From positions 310,001 to 374,000 of the forward strand of contig NZ_JARKNA010000004.1 in NCBI RefSeq assembly GCF_029360765.1: 64,000 nt of DNA, given 5' to 3'. A model generated the notes under the pieces. The model ran no database searches. It saw only the letters and a list, made by a program, of their open reading frames with translations, and was not told the origin of the DNA. Made by a program: the position numbers and the translations under genes. Source of the DNA: Terrimonas pollutisoli. Lineage in GTDB: Bacteria > Bacteroidota > Bacteroidia > Chitinophagales > Chitinophagaceae. Shown here piece by piece: positions 61,325-64,000 of the stretch (position 1 is the first letter of the stretch; the number at the start of each line of letters is the position of its first letter).

Positions 61325-62338
61325 TTGGATACGTTAACGCATATTGTCCTGGGATCCTGTATCGGGGAAGTGGTAGCCGGAAAAGTATTAGGCAAAAAAG
61401 CCCTGTTGTTGGGTGCCATCGGCCAATCCATTCCTGATGTTGATTTTATTCCTCAAATGTGGTTAGGCACTTCGGATGATTTGCTGGCGCATCGGGGTTT
61501 CACTCACTCCATCTTGTTTGGGGTCATCATGACCTTAGTATTATCGGTTGTCTCATGGAAAATATTTCCTAACCGGCCTATATCCCGGGTGCGATGGTTA
61601 TTTCTTTTTAGTATCAATATATTTTCCCATGTATTTATTGATACTTTCAATGCTTACGGTACAGGTTGGTTCGAGCCATTTAGTCACAATCGTTTTTCTT
61701 TTCATGTATTGTATGTAGCCGATCCTTTTTTTTCTGTCGGTGCTTTCTTAGGGTTCGTTTTTTTATTGATAGCGGCATTAACACACAAAAGAAGAAAATG
61801 GGCGGCATGGTTAGGAATAAGTTTAGCCGCAGTATACCTGGTGTATGCTTTGGTCAATAAATTATCCGTGGATGAAAAATTAAGAAAGGACCTTGCTGAC
61901 AAAAATATTCCCGTTGAAAGAGGTAGCTATATTTTAACTCCGTCGCCTTTTAATACCTGGCTTTGGTATACAGTGATAAAAGACAAAAATGGTTTTTGGG
62001 TGGGATATCGTTCGGTCTTTGATCATGGGCCGACCTCCCTGACTTATTTTCCAAAGAACGATTCTTTATTGATTAACGTAAACGATAAAGATGAAGTGGA
62101 AGACCTGTTGCGCTTTGCCGGCGATTTTTATACGGTTGAAAATAGTCACGATACACTGGTGTTTAATGTTCTTCGCTTTGGCCAGGTGGTTGGTTGGTAC
62201 GACCCCCACGAAAAATTTACTTTTCATTACTTTCTTGACAAGCCGGGGGCAAATCATTTGATCGTTCAGCGGGGAAGGTTTGAAGGGTGGAACAGGAGGA
62301 CTTTCCGTTCATTTATTAATCGCATTAAGGGCAATTGA
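61325..62338 (+). CDS. DUF457 (YdjM-like) membrane-bound hydrolase family protein
   Basis: 337 residues. TTG start at 61325 is supported by the family's N-terminus MDTLTHIVLGSCIGE; no ATG fits. Conserved His/Asp residues of the family: H6, D38 (SIPDVDFIPQ), H56-H61 (LLAHRGFTHSILF), and FIDTFNAYG. Three or more transmembrane helices in the first 150 residues; the C-terminal 150 residues are soluble. It is annotated in databases as a metal-dependent hydrolase, but the reaction is unproven. Confidence 0.88.
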   Translation: MDTLTHIVLGSCIGEVVAGKVLGKKALLLGAIGQSIPDVDFIPQMWLGTSDDLLAHRGFTHSILFGVIMTLVLSVVSWKIFPNRPISRVRWLFLFSINIFSHVFIDTFNAYGTGWFEPFSHNRFSFHVLYVADPFFSVGAFLGFVFLLIAALTHKRRKWAAWLGISLAAVYLVYALVNKLSVDEKLRKDLADKNIPVERGSYILTPSPFNTWLWYTVIKDKNGFWVGYRSVFDHGPTSLTYFPKNDSLLINVNDKDEVEDLLRFAGDFYTVENSHDTLVFNVLRFGQVVGWYDPHEKFTFHYFLDKPGANHLIVQRGRFEGWNRRTFRSFINRIKGN

Positions 62339-62480
62339 ATTCGTTTTTAATGGGGCAAGTATTCCACAATGAGTACAAGCTCTTATAAAACAACCTGATT
62401 TCAAAACGGATAGCCGATGCTTTCTATGGTATCAAGTTTGTGGCTCATTTTTATATTTCTAACCATTAAAAAGGAAACTT

Positions 62481-62915
62481 ATGGCAAACCAAATCAAAAG
62501 CAACAGGGCGATGACTCCATGGAGAGAGTTTTTTAATGTCGATAATTTTTTTGACAACAACTGGTTGTCAAAATGGGAGAGGGATTTTCCGGCAGTAAAT
62601 ATTTCAGAAAGTGAAACAGCCTATTCTGTTGAAGTGGTGGCGCCTGGTTTTAAGAAGGAGGATTTTAAATTAAAAGTGGACGATGATATTCTTACGATCA
62701 GTGCTGAAGCAAAATCAGAAAAGACTGAAACCGGAGACAGGAAAGAATATACCCGTCGAGAGTATAGCTACAGTTCTTTTACACGCAGTTTCCACCTGCC
62801 TGATAATGTAAAAGATGATAGCATAGCAGCAACTTATAAAGACGGTATATTAAACCTGGAGTTACCGAAATCAAAAGCCCAGGTCAAAGCGACAAAAGAA
62901 ATTGCAGTGAGTTAA
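62481..62915 (+). CDS. Small heat-shock protein (Hsp20/alpha-crystallin)
   Basis: 144 residues. Alpha-crystallin domain about 40-130: DFPAVNISESETAYSVEVVAPGFKKEDFKLKVDDDILTISAEAK, SFTRSFHLPDNV, KDGILNLELPKSK (I-x-I-like end). It is an ATP-independent chaperone that holds unfolded proteins. ATG at 62481, followed by a strong terminator. Confidence 0.95.
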   Translation: MANQIKSNRAMTPWREFFNVDNFFDNNWLSKWERDFPAVNISESETAYSVEVVAPGFKKEDFKLKVDDDILTISAEAKSEKTETGDRKEYTRREYSYSSFTRSFHLPDNVKDDSIAATYKDGILNLELPKSKAQVKATKEIAVS

Positions 62916-62919
62916 AGAT

Positions 62920-62944
62920 GGATGGGGTTATAAGAACCCCATCC
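62920..62944. terminator. Rho-independent terminator after hsp20
   Basis: Stem GGATGGGGTT / AACCCCATCC (10 bp, loop ATAAG) followed by TTTTTATTTTTT. It lies between convergent hsp20 and the Crp/Fnr gene. Confidence 0.85.
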
Positions 62945-62961
62945 TTTTTATTTTTTATGGT

Positions 62962-63651
62962 TTATTCCTGTCTTGTATAGTTTATCAACGCTTCTTCATT
63001 AAGAATAAAAATATTTTTTCCAATCACCTTTAGGCTATTTTCTTCGGCAAGTTCATTCATCACCCGGAAAAGTGTTTCGTATGTGGTGCCGGTGTAGGAG
63101 GCAAGGTCCTGGCGGCTCAGGATGATATCAATACTACCTTCTGGAGTGACGCCAAATTTTTGTTGCAGGTAAAGAAGGGCATTTGCAATTCTTCCTTTTA
63201 CCGGCATATGCGCCAGGTTGCGCATTCTTTTCTCCGATTCCTTTAATTCCGCAGCAAAAAACATCATTAGGTGGTATAGATAGCCGGGATTTACTTTCAA
63301 TGTACTGTCAAAAAAATCAAGATCGATGTAACATACATCGGTCGGCGCCAACGCAGTGCCTGAAACAGGATAGATCGTATCAGCTCCCAATCCCCTGTGG
63401 CCGACAATATCACCACTCCTGGCAATGCGCAAGATCAGCTCTTTATCGTCGTTCCACTTTTTGTGCACTTTTACAAGACCGTGATTTACAAAAAACATCC
63501 CGGTCATCGCTTCTCCCTCTTTAAAAAGCAATTCGCCTTTTTTAAAATGGAAGCTTTTTCGATTAGCATCGATAGCGGGCAGCCAGTCCTTTACACATTG
63601 CCTGCATAATACACAACTATGCAGATCACAGCTTTTTTTATTTTGCTTCAT
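62962..63651 (-). CDS. Crp/Fnr-family regulator with an N-terminal cysteine cluster
   Basis: 229 residues. Cyclic-nucleotide-binding-like domain (FHFKKGELLFKEGEAMTGMFFV ...) about 30-140, dimer helix, and a winged helix with SRQDLASYTGTTYETLFRVMNEL. The N-terminus has CDLHSCVLCRQC (C8, C13, C16, C19), which could bind an Fe-S cluster or sense redox, like FNR (whose ligand spacing differs). It lies next to the SUMT gene (same strand), as in nitrate or haem-related regulons, though that link is only suggestive. ATG at 63651. Confidence 0.9.
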   Translation of the reverse strand: MKQNKKSCDLHSCVLCRQCVKDWLPAIDANRKSFHFKKGELLFKEGEAMTGMFFVNHGLVKVHKKWNDDKELILRIARSGDIVGHRGLGADTIYPVSGTALAPTDVCYIDLDFFDSTLKVNPGYLYHLMMFFAAELKESEKRMRNLAHMPVKGRIANALLYLQQKFGVTPEGSIDIILSRQDLASYTGTTYETLFRVMNELAEENSLKVIGKNIFILNEEALINYTRQE

Positions 63652-63706
63652 AGCCGTTTTTAAAATTAATGCCGGGCAATATTAGTCTGAAAGGAGCATA
63701 TTAAAA

Positions 63707-64000
63707 TTATCTCCTGGAAAATTGTGAATGATCGATTTGCTGGTGCAGTTCTTTTTTCAGCAGGGATGGGTGGAGTTGTACCACTTCGCCTACTACGATG
63801 ATGGCCGGGTTGGTAATGCAGGCAAATTCGGCTTTGAATACTATATCTTTTACAGTACCGGTTATCCACTTTTCATCTTTGGTCGTTCCGTTTTGAATGA
63901 TAGCGACCGGCGTGTTGGCTTTATTATGTCCTTTAAATATGTCCATAATAGCTTCGAGCTTGCTCATAGCCATCAAAATAATTACCGTTGCCGTGGATTG
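63707..64000 (-). CDS. cobA: Uroporphyrinogen-III C-methyltransferase (5' part beyond the window)
   Basis: The C-terminal 97 residues of a SUMT-type enzyme, which methylates uroporphyrinogen III with SAM on the way to sirohaem and cobalamin. Motifs: STATVIILMAMSKLEAI, TPVAIIQNGTTKDEKWITGTV, then ITNPAIIVVGEVVQLH, as at the end of CobA/CysG proteins. The N-terminal catalytic part lies outside the window. The Crp/Fnr gene follows with 55 bases between. Confidence 0.92.
   Translation of the reverse strand, partial: QSTATVIILMAMSKLEAIMDIFKGHNKANTPVAIIQNGTTKDEKWITGTVKDIVFKAEFACITNPAIIVVGEVVQLHPSLLKKELHQQIDHSQFSRR

Overview
The window comes from the chromosome of a Bacteroidota bacterium, most likely a member of the Chitinophagaceae (the family placement is inference). 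The evidence is two SusC/SusD outer-membrane import pairs, an ECF sigma/FecR pair, a type IX secretion C-terminal sorting domain, LytS/LytT-type regulators, promoters of the Bacteroidota form TTG-N19-20-TAnnTTTG, and several families of palindromic intergenic repeats. There is no rRNA, tRNA, CRISPR array, insertion sequence or prophage that I can recognise. The first gene (queA) and the last (a cobA-type methyltransferase) run off the window edges. Layout. 1-26 kb is mostly housekeeping and orphan genes: queA, a very large TraB/GumN-type secreted protein, an AMP nucleosidase / small secreted protein / double-ATPase ABC operon, a 1524-residue T9SS cargo protein, the cysteine pair cysE-cysM, an M48 peptidase, pdxJ, a SUKH protein, a SET-domain protein, a class C acid phosphatase, a UbiA-like membrane protein, a LuxE-like acyl-protein synthetase and a LytS/LytT two-component pair. 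27-34 kb is a first SusC/SusD operon. It is preceded by a decayed duplicate of its own leader and of the 5' end of a SusC gene, and its intercistronic gaps carry stem-loops. 34-38.3 kb is a patchwork: an ankyrin protein, an ArsR/AHSA1 pair with a readable promoter and twin operators, a DHFR-like protein and a BP74-like lipoprotein. 38.5-60.9 kb is about 22 kb of genes all on the + strand: a GntP permease, ECF sigma, FecR, a SusC with an STN domain, SusD, and then a catabolic set. The catabolic set is: exported RidA, exported SelA-like PLP enzyme, exported cog3964-type amidohydrolase, exported RraA-like protein, cytoplasmic RidA, a lipoprotein sugar dehydrogenase fused to cytochrome c, a CBM9-like protein, a BASS transporter, an exported GH29-like glycosidase, a third RidA, a D-threonine-aldolase/D-serine-dehydratase-like PLP enzyme and an M19 dipeptidase. 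60.9-64 kb returns to general genes: BON, DUF457, Hsp20, Crp/Fnr and SUMT. The catabolic set is the most interesting part. Two steps that normally occur in the cytoplasm, a PLP-dependent ammonia lyase and its imine-hydrolysing RidA partner, both carry twin-arginine-like signals. They sit beside an amidohydrolase, an aldolase-fold RraA-like protein and a c-type dehydrogenase that also have export signals. I infer a periplasmic route that oxidises, deacylates and deaminates an amino-sugar acid or N-acyl (D-)amino acid, fed by the sigma/FecR-controlled SusCD pair and followed by a cytoplasmic RidA / D-amino-acid enzyme / dipeptidase module. The substrate cannot be read from sequence alone.
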